Source of the DNA: Nocardia nova SH22a
GTDB lineage: Bacteria; Actinomycetota; Actinomycetes; Mycobacteriales; Mycobacteriaceae
Length of the DNA: 64,000 bases
Assembly: GCF_000523235.1 (NCBI RefSeq)
Contig: NZ_CP006850.1
Span: 7,998,001 to 8,062,000, forward strand
Direction of reading: 5' to 3'
The translations under genes and the position numbers were made by a program. Every line of letters starts with the position of its first letter. Within the stretch, counting starts at the first letter, position 1. This document shows, piece after piece, positions 48,236 to 57,165 of the stretch. The notes under the pieces are model-generated. The model ran no database searches, was not told the origin of the DNA, and was given only the letters and a program-made list of their open reading frames with translations.

Positions 48236-48979
48236 ATGAGCAACGTATCCCTGACCTTCGACGGTGATCGCGCCTACGTCGAACTGGACCGGCCGGACAA
48301 ACACAACGGCCTCACCATCGAGATGCTGAACGATCTGGTCCGGGTGGCCCGGACGGTCGGCCGCCGCGACGATATTCGCGCGGTGATCCTCGCCGGAAAC
48401 GGCCCGAGTTTCTCCAGCGGCCTGGATATCGCGAAGGCGACCGGCGATCCGCTGAGTATCGTCCGCAATTTCCTGCCGATTCCGTGGCTGGGAACCAATA
48501 CCTTCCAAGAGGCCTGCTGGGCATGGCGGCGGCTGCCGCAGCCGGTGATCGCGGCCGTGCACGGACATTGTTTCGGCGGCGGACTGCAATTGGCATTGGC
48601 GGCCGATTTCCGTTTCGCCGCACCGGATTCCGATTTCGCGGTCATGGAGGTCGCGCACGGACTGATTCCGGACATGTCCGGTGCGGTCACGCTGTCGCGA
48701 TTGGTCGGTGTGGACAAGGCATTGCTGCTCACCGTGACCGCCGATCCGATCGACGCCGCCGAGGCCGAGCGCATCGGGCTGATCACCCGGGTGAGTAACG
48801 ATCCGCGGACCGAGGCGGAGAAACTGGCCGAACGCATCGCGGCCCGCCCCGCGGTGGCCGTCGCGGCCGCGAAACGCCTGTTCGAGCGTAGTTGGACGGC
48901 CGGAACGCGTCGCACACTCGGCATCGAGCGCGCCACTCAGATCCCCCTGCTGGTTCGCCAAGCGCTCGGGCGTCGGTGA
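48236..48979 (+). CDS. Enoyl-CoA hydratase family protein
   Basis: 247 residues; GTG 48233 and ATG 48236 are adjacent, ATG chosen. Crotonase fold with LDRPDKHNGLT, FSSGLDIAKATG and VHGHCFGGGLQLALAADFRF, followed by AVMEVAHGLIPDMSG, where a Glu sits at the position of a catalytic acid. Probably acts in fatty-acid or related acyl-CoA breakdown. It lies downstream of the alpha/beta hydrolase in the same direction. Confidence 0.8.
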   Translation: MSNVSLTFDGDRAYVELDRPDKHNGLTIEMLNDLVRVARTVGRRDDIRAVILAGNGPSFSSGLDIAKATGDPLSIVRNFLPIPWLGTNTFQEACWAWRRLPQPVIAAVHGHCFGGGLQLALAADFRFAAPDSDFAVMEVAHGLIPDMSGAVTLSRLVGVDKALLLTVTADPIDAAEAERIGLITRVSNDPRTEAEKLAERIAARPAVAVAAAKRLFERSWTAGTRRTLGIERATQIPLLVRQALGRR

Positions 48980-49135
48980 ATCCACCAAGAAATACACGAC
49001 CTGCGTGGTAATTCCCCGAAACTATTGCCGGGAAACCCCCTTCATCAGCGATTCGCTGTTAACATTCTCACACTTTGCCAGCGAAGCCGATGAATCCCGT
49101 AGGCGGGATCGGCGTGAACGGGAAGGGCCACAGAT

Positions 49136-50242
49136 TTGTCCAAGACCGTATCCGTCCTGCTGTCGGCAATAGCGGGCGCCTCCGCCCTACTTCTGACCGT
49201 GAACACACCGGCGGCCGCCAACCCCAACGCCATCAACCCGATTCCGGTACTCAACGGCACCAACGGCTTACCGAATCTGGCCGGCCGCTCCCGGGCGATA
49301 TTCCAGGTGACCGGGATGGCGAGCCCGAATGCCACCGAGAACTACAACGTACTCGGCACCGATCTGGGAATCATGTGGGACAACGGCCGGGGCGAGATGC
49401 TCACCGCCTTCGGCGATACCGCGGGCCTGGGTCTGCCGAATCTGCTGGCCGGTAGTTTCTGGGCCTGGCGCAGCAATATCCTGGTGCGCAGCCACACTCA
49501 CGATCCGGCGGGCGGCATCTTCTTCGACAGCGCGGTGCGCGATGTGTTCGGCCAGGCGCGCGATCTGATTCCCAGCCCGAAGATTCCGTTCATCGAGATC
49601 AGTCGCATTCCGACCGCCGGAATCTCCGCCGACGGCGTGCAGTACATGAGTCTGATGTCGGTCAAGAGCTGGGACGACGTCGGCCAGTGGACCACCAACT
49701 ACTCCGGTCTGGCCGCCTCCGCCGACAACGGCGAGACCTGGGCCGACCTCGATTTCACCCGCAGACCCGATACCGGCGGCAATGCGAACTTCCAGATGAA
49801 CGCGTTCGTGAAGAGCGGCGGCTGGGTCTACGAATACGGCACGCCGTCCGGCCGCAATCACGATGCCTTCGTCGCGCGGGTGCGGGAGAACGCCATCCAG
49901 AATCTCGGCGAATACGAGTACTGGGACGGCGGCGGCTGGCGCAAGAACGATGTGAATGCCGCCCGGCCGATCGCCGGTGGTGTCGGCGAGATGTCGGTGA
50001 TGTGGAACGACTATCTCGGGCAGTTCATCATGCTGACCACCGACCCGTGGAATTCGGTGGTGATGCGACGGGCCTCCTCGCCCGAGGGGCCGTGGAGTCC
50101 GCCGGAGGTCCTGATCGACACCCGGGAGTTGCCGACCGCCTACGCGCCGTCGATCTTCCCGTATCAGACCGGGCGGGATTTGTATTACCTCACGACCGTG
50201 CACAGTCAGTACAACGTGATTCTCATGCACACGACGCTGTAG
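49136..50242 (+). CDS. Secreted DUF4185-type protein
   Basis: 368 residues from TTG 49136 with GGGAAGGG upstream. A signal peptide (about 1-28, ending TPAAAN) is followed by a beta-propeller-like DUF4185 domain (NVLGTDLGIMWDNGRGEMLTAFGDTAGLG; later GWVYEYGTPSGRN and the end YNVILMHTTL). DUF4185 proteins are secreted and of unknown function, with glycosidase- or sialidase-like propellers. A paralogue is encoded at 59273 (about half identical by eye), so this region holds two copies. Confidence 0.65.
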   Translation: MSKTVSVLLSAIAGASALLLTVNTPAAANPNAINPIPVLNGTNGLPNLAGRSRAIFQVTGMASPNATENYNVLGTDLGIMWDNGRGEMLTAFGDTAGLGLPNLLAGSFWAWRSNILVRSHTHDPAGGIFFDSAVRDVFGQARDLIPSPKIPFIEISRIPTAGISADGVQYMSLMSVKSWDDVGQWTTNYSGLAASADNGETWADLDFTRRPDTGGNANFQMNAFVKSGGWVYEYGTPSGRNHDAFVARVRENAIQNLGEYEYWDGGGWRKNDVNAARPIAGGVGEMSVMWNDYLGQFIMLTTDPWNSVVMRRASSPEGPWSPPEVLIDTRELPTAYAPSIFPYQTGRDLYYLTTVHSQYNVILMHTTL

Positions 50243-50267
50243 TTGGTATCGCCCATAGACTCGACGC

Positions 50268-50966
50268 ATGGACGCCGCCGAGTGGGATGCGCGCTACGCG
50301 CAGAGCGAGTTGGTGTGGGGCGCACCGCCGAATGCCACGGTCGTGGAACACATCCACGGTCTGGATCGGCGAATCACGCTCGTGCCCGACGCACCCGGCG
50401 CGGAACCTCCGGCACTACCGCGCGCCCTCGATCTGGCCGCCGGTGAGGGCCGCCACGCCCTGTGGCTGGCCACCCACGGCTGGCAGGTGCGCGCGGTCGA
50501 CTTCTCCCAGGTCGGCATCGACAAGGGCCGGACGGTCGCCTCGCGGCTGTCCCGCTCGGTGCGCACCCGGATCACCTGGCAGTGCGCCGACATCACCGAT
50601 CTGCCCGGCGCGGATATCGACGGACCGTTCGAATTGGTCTTGGCCGTCTACATCCATCTGCCCGCCGCACAACGGCGGGCGCTGCTGTCGCAGGCGGCCG
50701 AGCGGCTGAATCCGGGCGGTGTCCTGCTCGTCCTGGGCCACGACACCACCAACATCACCGACGGCTACGGCGGACCACAGGACCCCGGCATCCTGTTCAC
50801 ACCCGACGATGTGGTCGCGGATCTCGCTGCGGCGGAACATATCCGGATCGACAAGGCCGAGCGGGTGCTGCGCGAGACCGAGGGCGGGACCGCCATCGAC
50901 GCCCTCGTCGTCGCGACCCGCACCGTTCCCGATCTGGACGAGCAGGCGGCGTCCGCCGAGCAGTAG
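50268..50966 (+). CDS. Class I SAM-dependent methyltransferase
   Basis: 232 residues. The SAM site is RALDLAAGEGRHALWLATHG (motif I) with AVDFSQVGIDKG after it and WQCADITDLP (motif II/III), typical of the tellurite-resistance/thiopurine-like group. The substrate is unknown. The gene is 25 bases after the DUF4185 stop but with its own start; the tail is acidic. Confidence 0.75.
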   Translation: MDAAEWDARYAQSELVWGAPPNATVVEHIHGLDRRITLVPDAPGAEPPALPRALDLAAGEGRHALWLATHGWQVRAVDFSQVGIDKGRTVASRLSRSVRTRITWQCADITDLPGADIDGPFELVLAVYIHLPAAQRRALLSQAAERLNPGGVLLVLGHDTTNITDGYGGPQDPGILFTPDDVVADLAAAEHIRIDKAERVLRETEGGTAIDALVVATRTVPDLDEQAASAEQ

Positions 50967-50969
50967 CCG

Positions 50970-51749
50970 CTACAGCCCGGCGCTACCGGTGGGCAACGGT
51001 GCCGGATGCTGCCCATCCCGATCGCGACCGAACCGATCCTCGTCGAAACGGTCGTAGTCTCGGCATTCGAGGTCTGACCGGTCGCGGCCGAACCCCTTCT
51101 CGCCGAATAGGTTGTAGCCTCGGCAGTCGTAGCCGAACCGATCGCGACCGGAATGGTCGAAGCCGCGCTTGTCGTAGCCGTCGCGGTCGTAGCCGAAGGT
51201 GTCGTACCCGTCGCGGTCGTAGCCGAACCGATCGCGGCCGCGATGGTCGTAGCCCTGGCGGTCCCGACCGAACTGGTCGTATCCGAAGACGTCGTAGCCG
51301 TCGTCGATCTCGTGGGAAGGTCCGCTGGGAGCGGGGTTGCCGGGTTCGCCACCAGGGTGTCCCGGGGTACCGGGGTGACCCGGATGGCTCGGGGTGCCGG
51401 GGTCGCTACCGGGATGTCCCGGCGTGCCGGAGTCATTGCCGGGGTGTCCCGTGGTGCCATGGTCGCCACCCGGATGTCCCGGGGTACCGGGGTCACGGCT
51501 CGGCCCGTTGGTGGAATGGTCGTTGCTCCTGGGACCTTTTCCGGCGGGATCGCCGTTACGGTCGTGATCGGCGGGGTCGGCGACGAATCCCGTTGCGCCG
51601 CAGGATGTACCGAGAGGACAGGTTTCCGCGTTCGCGGTGCCCGCCGCCGTGACCGAGCCGATTCCGATCCCGGCCGCCGCCAGCACTGCCAGCGTGAATC
51701 CGGTTCCGAGGCGACGCACGGCGAGCATCGTCCGAAGTCTTGCACCCAT
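50970..51749 (-). CDS. Secreted collagen-like and YDRDG-repeat protein
   Basis: 259 residues from ATG 51749 (AGGAGAAAA upstream). A signal peptide (about 1-40, ending ANAE) is followed by a Gly-His-Pro-Gly collagen-like stretch (about 85-140) and then tandem YDRDGYD/FGYDQFGRDR repeats (about 150-240). It is a low-complexity extracellular protein, probably disordered or surface-coating. The convergent methyltransferase ends three bases away. Confidence 0.6.
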   Translation of the reverse strand: MGARLRTMLAVRRLGTGFTLAVLAAAGIGIGSVTAAGTANAETCPLGTSCGATGFVADPADHDRNGDPAGKGPRSNDHSTNGPSRDPGTPGHPGGDHGTTGHPGNDSGTPGHPGSDPGTPSHPGHPGTPGHPGGEPGNPAPSGPSHEIDDGYDVFGYDQFGRDRQGYDHRGRDRFGYDRDGYDTFGYDRDGYDKRGFDHSGRDRFGYDCRGYNLFGEKGFGRDRSDLECRDYDRFDEDRFGRDRDGQHPAPLPTGSAGL

Positions 51750-51976
51750 TGAGATTTTCTCCTGTCGAAAATCCCGACCCGAAACCACGTTATCGGCGCA
51801 CGACCAGCCGCGCATCAGGGTATTCCCCCAGACAGGAATCCGGAGCCGTTGCGGGCGGGACGATTTCGCGCAGCACACCGCCGCCGGACGCCGCCCAGGT
51901 GAGCCTTCGGCCCGGCCGATCCCGACGCATCGGAAGAAGGCGGAGCCATAGCCGAGCATCCGGCGCGGGCGAGGAG

Positions 51977-52207
51977 CTCCGCGATACCGGCGCGTGGCCA
52001 GACTGAGGACTCCGCGATACCGGCGTGTAGCCAGATCGACGGCTCCGCGGCATCGGCGCGTAGCCAGACCGACGGCTCCGCGGCATCGGCGCGTAGCCAG
52101 ACCGACGGCTCCGCGGCATCGGCGCGTAGCCAGACCGACGGCTCCGCAGCATCGGCGCGTAGCCAGGCCCAGGACTCCGCGACGCCAGCACACGGCCTGG
52201 AGCCACG
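51977..52207. repeat. Seven-unit 33-bp tandem repeat
   Basis: Units begin at 51977, 52010, 52043, 52076, 52109, 52142 and 52175, each starting CTCCGCGGCATCGGCGCGTA or a close variant. The middle units are nearly identical, the ends diverge. The unit is a multiple of three, so several frames stay open through it; no start or ribosome site supports translation. It lies upstream of the repeat-protein gene. Confidence 0.8.
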
Positions 52208-52256
52208 AAACCAACGATGAGATCCGCGCCGCCCCGGGGAGCGGTCGACCGGAATC

Positions 52257-52859
52257 TCAGTCGAGTCCGCCCCAGCGCCGCAACCACGGCTCGGCGGTGT
52301 CGGCTATGAGGTCGAATCCGGAGCGGAAGGAATGCGGCTGGCCGGGAACGACTTTCACCTCGGCCGCATCGGCCGCGTCCGGGATGCCGAAGGGGTCGCG
52401 TTCACCGTTGATCACCACCACGTCGAGATGTTCGGATGCCGCGAGCAGTTCCTCGCGGCGGCTCTTCTCCGGCTTGCCGGGCGGATGCAGCGGAAAAGAC
52501 AGTGCCACTACACCTTTCGCGCCGACCTCGACGGCGGTCCGGCAGGCGACCCGGGCGCCGTTGCTGCGGCCGCCCTGGATCAGCGGCACGTCCGGCACCC
52601 GCTTCCGGAGATCGGCGACGATCTCGGCCCACGCCGCGTCCTGCTTCACCGCCGATCCGGGCGCCCGGCGGCCCGCGACCCGATACGGCTGCACCACGCG
52701 CGCCACGACCCCGCCCAACGCGACGGCGCGATCCCGGACCGCGAGCAGATCCTTCGCCTCCACCCCACCGCCGGAACCGTGGGTCAGCACCAGGAGAAAG
52801 CGCTCACCGCCGGACTCGATCTCGACCTCGGCAACCCCCGCATTCGTCTCGATGCGCAC
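52257..52859 (-). CDS. Alpha/beta hydrolase (Tex30/KANL3-like)
   Basis: 200 residues from GTG 52859 with GGAGGT just upstream; the frame is open to 53159 through the repeat region, but this ribosome site decides the start. THGSGGGVEAK gives the oxyanion loop, GGRSNGAR the nucleophile Ser, INGERDPFG an Asp and GQPHSFRSG the His. These compact hydrolases act on unknown small esters or amides. It stands alone. Confidence 0.65.
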   Translation of the reverse strand: MRIETNAGVAEVEIESGGERFLLVLTHGSGGGVEAKDLLAVRDRAVALGGVVARVVQPYRVAGRRAPGSAVKQDAAWAEIVADLRKRVPDVPLIQGGRSNGARVACRTAVEVGAKGVVALSFPLHPPGKPEKSRREELLAASEHLDVVVINGERDPFGIPDAADAAEVKVVPGQPHSFRSGFDLIADTAEPWLRRWGGLD

Positions 52860-52984
52860 ACCTCCACCGTAATCCCCGCTCCGGCCCGACTCGGCCACCC
52901 AGGGAGTCGCGAGCCTCGCCCGCTCGCCGCCAAAAATGCGACCGACCACATCGCCACACAACCGAGACGACCTTGAACAGCACC

Positions 52985-53235
52985 ACCCATCCACCCGCCA
53001 CACCCCAGCGCACCAGCCGCCCCGCCAGCCGCCCGCCAACGCATCAGCCGCCCGCCAACGCACCAGTCGGGTCGCCAGCCGCTCGCCAACGCACCAGTCA
53101 CCCGCCATCGCACCAGCCACCCCGCCAGTCACCCGCCAACGCATCAGCCACCCCGCCAACGCACCAGTCGGGTCGCCAGCCGCCCGCTAGCGCACCAGTC
53201 GGGTCGCTAGCCACCGCCGGCGCACCAGTCGGTCA
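52985..53235. repeat. Imperfect tandem repeats rich in CGCACCAGTC
   Basis: The motif GCCAACGCACCAGTC and variants (GCCGCCCGCCAACGCATCAG) recur about a dozen times over 250 bases with irregular spacing. There is no gene with a start or a ribosome site; 52860-53422 is otherwise empty. It may be decayed repeat DNA upstream of the hydrolase gene. Confidence 0.6.
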
Positions 53236-53422
53236 CTGCTGCGTCAGGTGATGAGGTCCTCCGGTGGCAGACCGCCGATGAACTCCGGCGGCCGGGCGGC
53301 GGCACACGATCAACGGGTGTTCGGTCCGGGCCGCTGTCGGCTTCCACCGTTCGTCACCCGTGCTCGAGGTCGGCCCGCGCTGGGCGGTCGGGCAGCGCGG
53401 AACTCGTCCGCGTGTGCTCAGT

Positions 53423-54352
53423 TCACTCCCGAGCCGCACTGTCGGCTACGCAGCGGAAGCCGATGTGGCTCATGCCCGTATCGATCATCTGCGGGCGGCG
53501 GGCCGCCGGGCGGTAACGGCGGCAGTAGGAGTCGGCGCACAGGAACGAGCCGCCCTTGATCACTTTGCGGGGCACGCGGAACTGGGGTTGCTGTGGGTCG
53601 TAGCTCTCGTCGAGGCGGCCGCCGCGGGGATTGCGCGGGGCGCAGCAGCCGCCCGCGTCCGGATGGCGCGCGGTGTACCAGTCGTCGGTCCATTCCCAGA
53701 CGTTGCCTGCCATGTCGAACAGGCCGTACGCGTTGGGCGGGTAGGAAGCGACGGGGGTGGTGTGCCCGTATCCGGAGTCCGGACGCCACGGGAAATCGCC
53801 GTGCCAGTAGTTGGCGGACCGCCCGGCGTCGTTGTCGTCGCCCCAGGTGTACTCGGCGCCGTCCAGTCCGCCGCGGGCAGCGGCCTCCCATTGCGCCTCG
53901 GTGGGCAGGCGGCGGCCCTTCCAGCGGGCATAGGCGGCGGCGTCCTCGTGGGCGATGTGCACGACCGGATGATCGGCGCGCCCGGCGAGCGTGGAACCCG
54001 GACCTTCCGGATGCCGCCACGACGCCCCGGGCGTCCACCGCCACCACAGATTCAGGTGGCGGAGATCCACCGGTCCGGCGGTCCGGGCGAACACCATCGA
54101 ACCGGGCTGCAGATTCTCCGCCGGGGCGCCGGGGAAATCGGCCGGATCCAGCGGCCGCTCGGCGACGGTGACATAGCCGGTGTCGGCGACGAATCGCTCG
54201 TATTCGGCATTGGTGACCTGCCGGGACTCGATCGCGAAGGTATCGACGGCGACCGCGTGGGCGGGGCGTTCCTCCGGATAGTGCCGGTCCGATCCCATGG
54301 TGAAGGTCTGCGCGGGAATCTGCCGCAATGCGGTGGCGAGCGAAATATCCAC
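53423..54352 (-). CDS. Formylglycine-generating enzyme (sulfatase activator)
   Basis: 309 residues. An FGE-sulfatase domain from FTMGSDRHYPEE to GFRCVADS, with RLPTEAQWEAAARGG and NVWEWTDDWY. The two active-site cysteines are present (Cys272 and Cys277 in GGSFLCADSYCRRYRPAAR), so it should oxidise the Cys of a C-x-A/P-x-R motif to formylglycine. The substrate is almost surely the sulfatase two genes upstream in the same operon (55329), whose motif is CTAGR. The copper ligand pair matches these cysteines. Gap to the HAD gene is 32 bp. Confidence 0.85.
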   Translation of the reverse strand: MDISLATALRQIPAQTFTMGSDRHYPEERPAHAVAVDTFAIESRQVTNAEYERFVADTGYVTVAERPLDPADFPGAPAENLQPGSMVFARTAGPVDLRHLNLWWRWTPGASWRHPEGPGSTLAGRADHPVVHIAHEDAAAYARWKGRRLPTEAQWEAAARGGLDGAEYTWGDDNDAGRSANYWHGDFPWRPDSGYGHTTPVASYPPNAYGLFDMAGNVWEWTDDWYTARHPDAGGCCAPRNPRGGRLDESYDPQQPQFRVPRKVIKGGSFLCADSYCRRYRPAARRPQMIDTGMSHIGFRCVADSAARE

Positions 54353-54384
54353 GGCGCGTGCGTCTCCTAGCTCCGGGCGCGCGA

Positions 54385-55326
54385 TCAGCCCGGTTCGGGG
54401 GTGAAGATCTCGCGCCAGTCATTCTTCATGCTGACCACCGTCCAGCCGGCGCGACGCGCGTGGTCGAGGGCATCCTCGGCACCGGCCACGTAGTCGAATT
54501 CGCGGTCGGCGTCGTCGTGCAGGATCAGCATCCGCAGCGCGGGTGCGCCGTCGAGTTCGGAGTAGGACAGCATCGGCAGATCGCCGTTGGAGTTGCCGAC
54601 CGACAGGATCGGGCGGCGGCCGATCCGGCTCCAGATCCGGATGGGTTTCTCGGGACCGTCGTCGAAGAAGTCCATCGCGGACTTGTACAGCAGATCGGTC
54701 CGGCCGTCCTGTTCGCGATAGGTGATTCCCAACGCGCTGCCGATCACCCGCTCCGGCGGCACCCCGTAGAGCTCACCGGCGACCGGACGCATGAAATCCC
54801 GGTCGCCGCCCGAGGCGATGTAGGTGGTGAAATCGTTCGCCTCCAGATACCGCAGCAGATCCACCATCGGCGCGAATCCACATCCGCGGTACGGACGCGA
54901 CAGTGTCGGATGATCGGCGGTCGTGAAGAAGTCCGCCACCCGGGAGTCGTAGTCCTCCACGGTGATCGACCCGAAGGCGCGAGTCACCGCGCCCATCAAC
55001 AACTTCAGATCACTGTCGTCGCCGTGATAGTGCTTGACCATCGCCGCGCCGAGCCACTTCAGATCCTTCTCGTAAGCCGCCTTCCACGGCTGCTCGGTGC
55101 GCAATTCCGGTTCCTGCCCGGCCAATTCGCCCATGCGGCGGATCGTGAAGTCCAGCTGGATCGGCATCGGCTTCTCACACCACAGGGTGCCGTCGTTGTC
55201 GAATACGGCGACGCGGGCCGCGGGTTCCACGAAGTCCGGACCGCCGCGATCGGTGACCCGGGCGACGAAATCCGTTATCGCCGAGGTTGTTTCACCGTCC
55301 ATCCAGCTGTCCAGCGCGGTCGCCAC
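54385..55326 (-). CDS. HAD-superfamily hydrolase of the sulfatase operon
   Basis: 313 residues from GTG 55326, two bases downstream of the sulfatase stop. The HAD motif FDNDGT (nucleophile Asp43, acid Asp45) and later LSVGNSNGDLPML (GD motif) are intact, and a large cap lies between. Probably a phosphatase. Its place between a sulfatase and its activator suggests it handles a phosphorylated or desulfated product, but the substrate is unknown. Confidence 0.75.
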   Translation of the reverse strand: MATALDSWMDGETTSAITDFVARVTDRGGPDFVEPAARVAVFDNDGTLWCEKPMPIQLDFTIRRMGELAGQEPELRTEQPWKAAYEKDLKWLGAAMVKHYHGDDSDLKLLMGAVTRAFGSITVEDYDSRVADFFTTADHPTLSRPYRGCGFAPMVDLLRYLEANDFTTYIASGGDRDFMRPVAGELYGVPPERVIGSALGITYREQDGRTDLLYKSAMDFFDDGPEKPIRIWSRIGRRPILSVGNSNGDLPMLSYSELDGAPALRMLILHDDADREFDYVAGAEDALDHARRAGWTVVSMKNDWREIFTPEPG

Positions 55327-55328
55327 GG

Positions 55329-56885
55329 TCAGTCCCGGGCCAGGAACTGGTGCAGTTTCGCCACCGCGTGGTCGATGGTGAAGCTGGCCGGTTCGTGTCG
55401 CGGCGGGAATTCCTTGAAGGTTTCCAGGAACGCGGTGCAGATCGCCGTGCCGTAGAAGGCGATGAAGTCGTGGTCGAGGAACCAGTCCCAGTAGGTGTTG
55501 GAGGTGACGTCGGCCCGCTCGTACGGGTCGGTGCGCAGGTTGAACAGCTTCGGCACCCGCAGTGCGGTGAACGGTTCGGCCCAGATACCCAGCGTCCCCG
55601 TCTTGCGCTGTTCCATGAACACGATCTTCCAGTTCTCGAACCGGACGCCGAGAACATCGCAGTCGTCGGAGAAATAGACCATGCCGCGACGGGGGCTGTG
55701 TTCCACTTCCCCGGTGAGATACGGCAGCAGGTTGTAACCGTCGATGTGGACGTGGAAGGACTTGTCCCCGACGACGTAGCCCTTCTTCAACTTCTCCACG
55801 ACGTCGGTGTCGCCCGCCGCCGCCAGCAGGGTGGGCAGCCAATCATGGTGCTGGACAATGTCGTTGGATATCGATCCGGGCGCGATGTGTCCCGGCCAGC
55901 GAATCACCTGCGGCACCCGGAAGGCGCCCTCCCAGTTGGTGTCCTTCTCGCTGCGGAACGGGGTCGTCGCACCGTCGGGCCAGGTATTGGCGTGCGGGCC
56001 GTTGTCGGTGCTGTAGATGACGATGGTGTTGTCGGCCAGGCCCAGTTCGTCGAGTGCGTCGAGTACCTGCCCCACATTGCGATCGTGATCGATCATCGTG
56101 TCGTGGTAGGGCGACTGCCAGATGCCCGCCTGACCGATACTTTCCGGTTTGGTGTGGGTGCGCACGTGCATGTGGGTGAAGTTCAGCCACACGAAGAACG
56201 GGGTGTCGGACTTCTGCTGCCGGGAGATGAAATCGATACAGGACTCGGCGATTTCGTCGTCGATGGTCTCCATCCGCTTCTTCGTCAGCGGCCCGGTGTC
56301 CTCGATGTGCTGCTTACCGACGCGCCCGAACCGCGGATCCTCGGTGGGATCGTCCTTCTCGGTGGCCCACGAGTGCACGACGCCGCGCGGACGTTGCAGA
56401 TCGTAGAGCCGCGGATAGGTGTCCTTGTGCGGATAGTCGGGGAGTTCGGGCTCCTCCTCGGCGTTCAGGTGATAGAGGTTGCCGAAGAACTCGTCGAAGC
56501 CGCGCGCGGTCGGCAGGTATTTGTTGAGGTCACCGAGGTGGTTCTTGCCGAACTGGCCGGTCGCGTAGCCCAGCGGTTTGATCAGTTCCGCGATGGTCGG
56601 ATCCTCCGGCGCGAGCCCGATGTCCACACCGGGCATCCCGACCTTGCTCATCCCGGTCCGGTACACGCTCTGCCCGGTGATGAACGACGCCCGCCCGGCG
56701 GTGCAGCTCTGTTCGCCGTAGGAGTCGGTGAACCGCATGCCCTCCTCGGCGATCCGGTCGATATTGGGCGTCCGGTAGCCCATCAGGCCGTCGCTGTAGC
56801 AGCTGAGATTGCTGATCCCGATGTCATCGCCCCAGATCACCAGGATATTCGGCTTCGAATCCGGCACAGCGGCCTCCTTCGGCAC
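55329..56885 (-). CDS. Arylsulfatase (type I, formylglycine-dependent)
   Basis: 518 residues, no signal peptide obvious. The metal site begins with NILVIWGDDIG (Asp20, Asp21), and the formylglycine motif is CTAGR (Cys61 to Arg65). It continues with FGKNHLG and YSTDNGPH as in alkaline-phosphatase-fold sulfatases. Hydrolyses sulfate esters once FGE (53423) has converted Cys61. The C-terminal subdomain (LFNLRTDPYERADVTSNTYWDW) is like that of bacterial arylsulfatases. First gene of the operon sulfatase-HAD-FGE, start at 56885. Confidence 0.85.
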   Translation of the reverse strand: MPKEAAVPDSKPNILVIWGDDIGISNLSCYSDGLMGYRTPNIDRIAEEGMRFTDSYGEQSCTAGRASFITGQSVYRTGMSKVGMPGVDIGLAPEDPTIAELIKPLGYATGQFGKNHLGDLNKYLPTARGFDEFFGNLYHLNAEEEPELPDYPHKDTYPRLYDLQRPRGVVHSWATEKDDPTEDPRFGRVGKQHIEDTGPLTKKRMETIDDEIAESCIDFISRQQKSDTPFFVWLNFTHMHVRTHTKPESIGQAGIWQSPYHDTMIDHDRNVGQVLDALDELGLADNTIVIYSTDNGPHANTWPDGATTPFRSEKDTNWEGAFRVPQVIRWPGHIAPGSISNDIVQHHDWLPTLLAAAGDTDVVEKLKKGYVVGDKSFHVHIDGYNLLPYLTGEVEHSPRRGMVYFSDDCDVLGVRFENWKIVFMEQRKTGTLGIWAEPFTALRVPKLFNLRTDPYERADVTSNTYWDWFLDHDFIAFYGTAICTAFLETFKEFPPRHEPASFTIDHAVAKLHQFLARD

Positions 56886-57035
56886 AGGTGGACAACCTGG
56901 TCGAAACCCTGCCGTCGCGCCCGGCGCCGCGCCTCACCCGGACAGGGTGATCGTCGTGAGCCGCCCAGCTCAGCGCGATGGCGTGTCTTTCCCGTCACAT
57001 CGGCCGGTCAGCGCTTTCCAAGCGCATTACCCATC

Positions 57036-57058
57036 GGTAATATACGGTGTAAGTTACC
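57036..57058. promoter_or_regulatory. Candidate operator in front of fadE5
   Basis: Arms GGTAATATAC and GTAAGTTACC are near complements (8 of 10 positions) around GGT. The site lies 108 bases before the fadE5 start, in the AT-richest part of the intergenic region. A TetR-type regulator site is the likely reading; no such regulator is encoded in the window. Confidence 0.4.
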
Positions 57059-57165
57059 CGCGAGTAGAGGGCGGATATTCCGAACGACTACCCGGTGTGG
57101 AAACACATGGGCGGGAACGGCACCTACACCGACCGCACCGACTCAACGGAGAGTGAGTAACAGAG

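Noticed and set aside
51977..53235. CRISPR-like array
   Set aside because: The 33-bp units are head to tail without spacers, and the second region is irregular; no cas genes are in the window.
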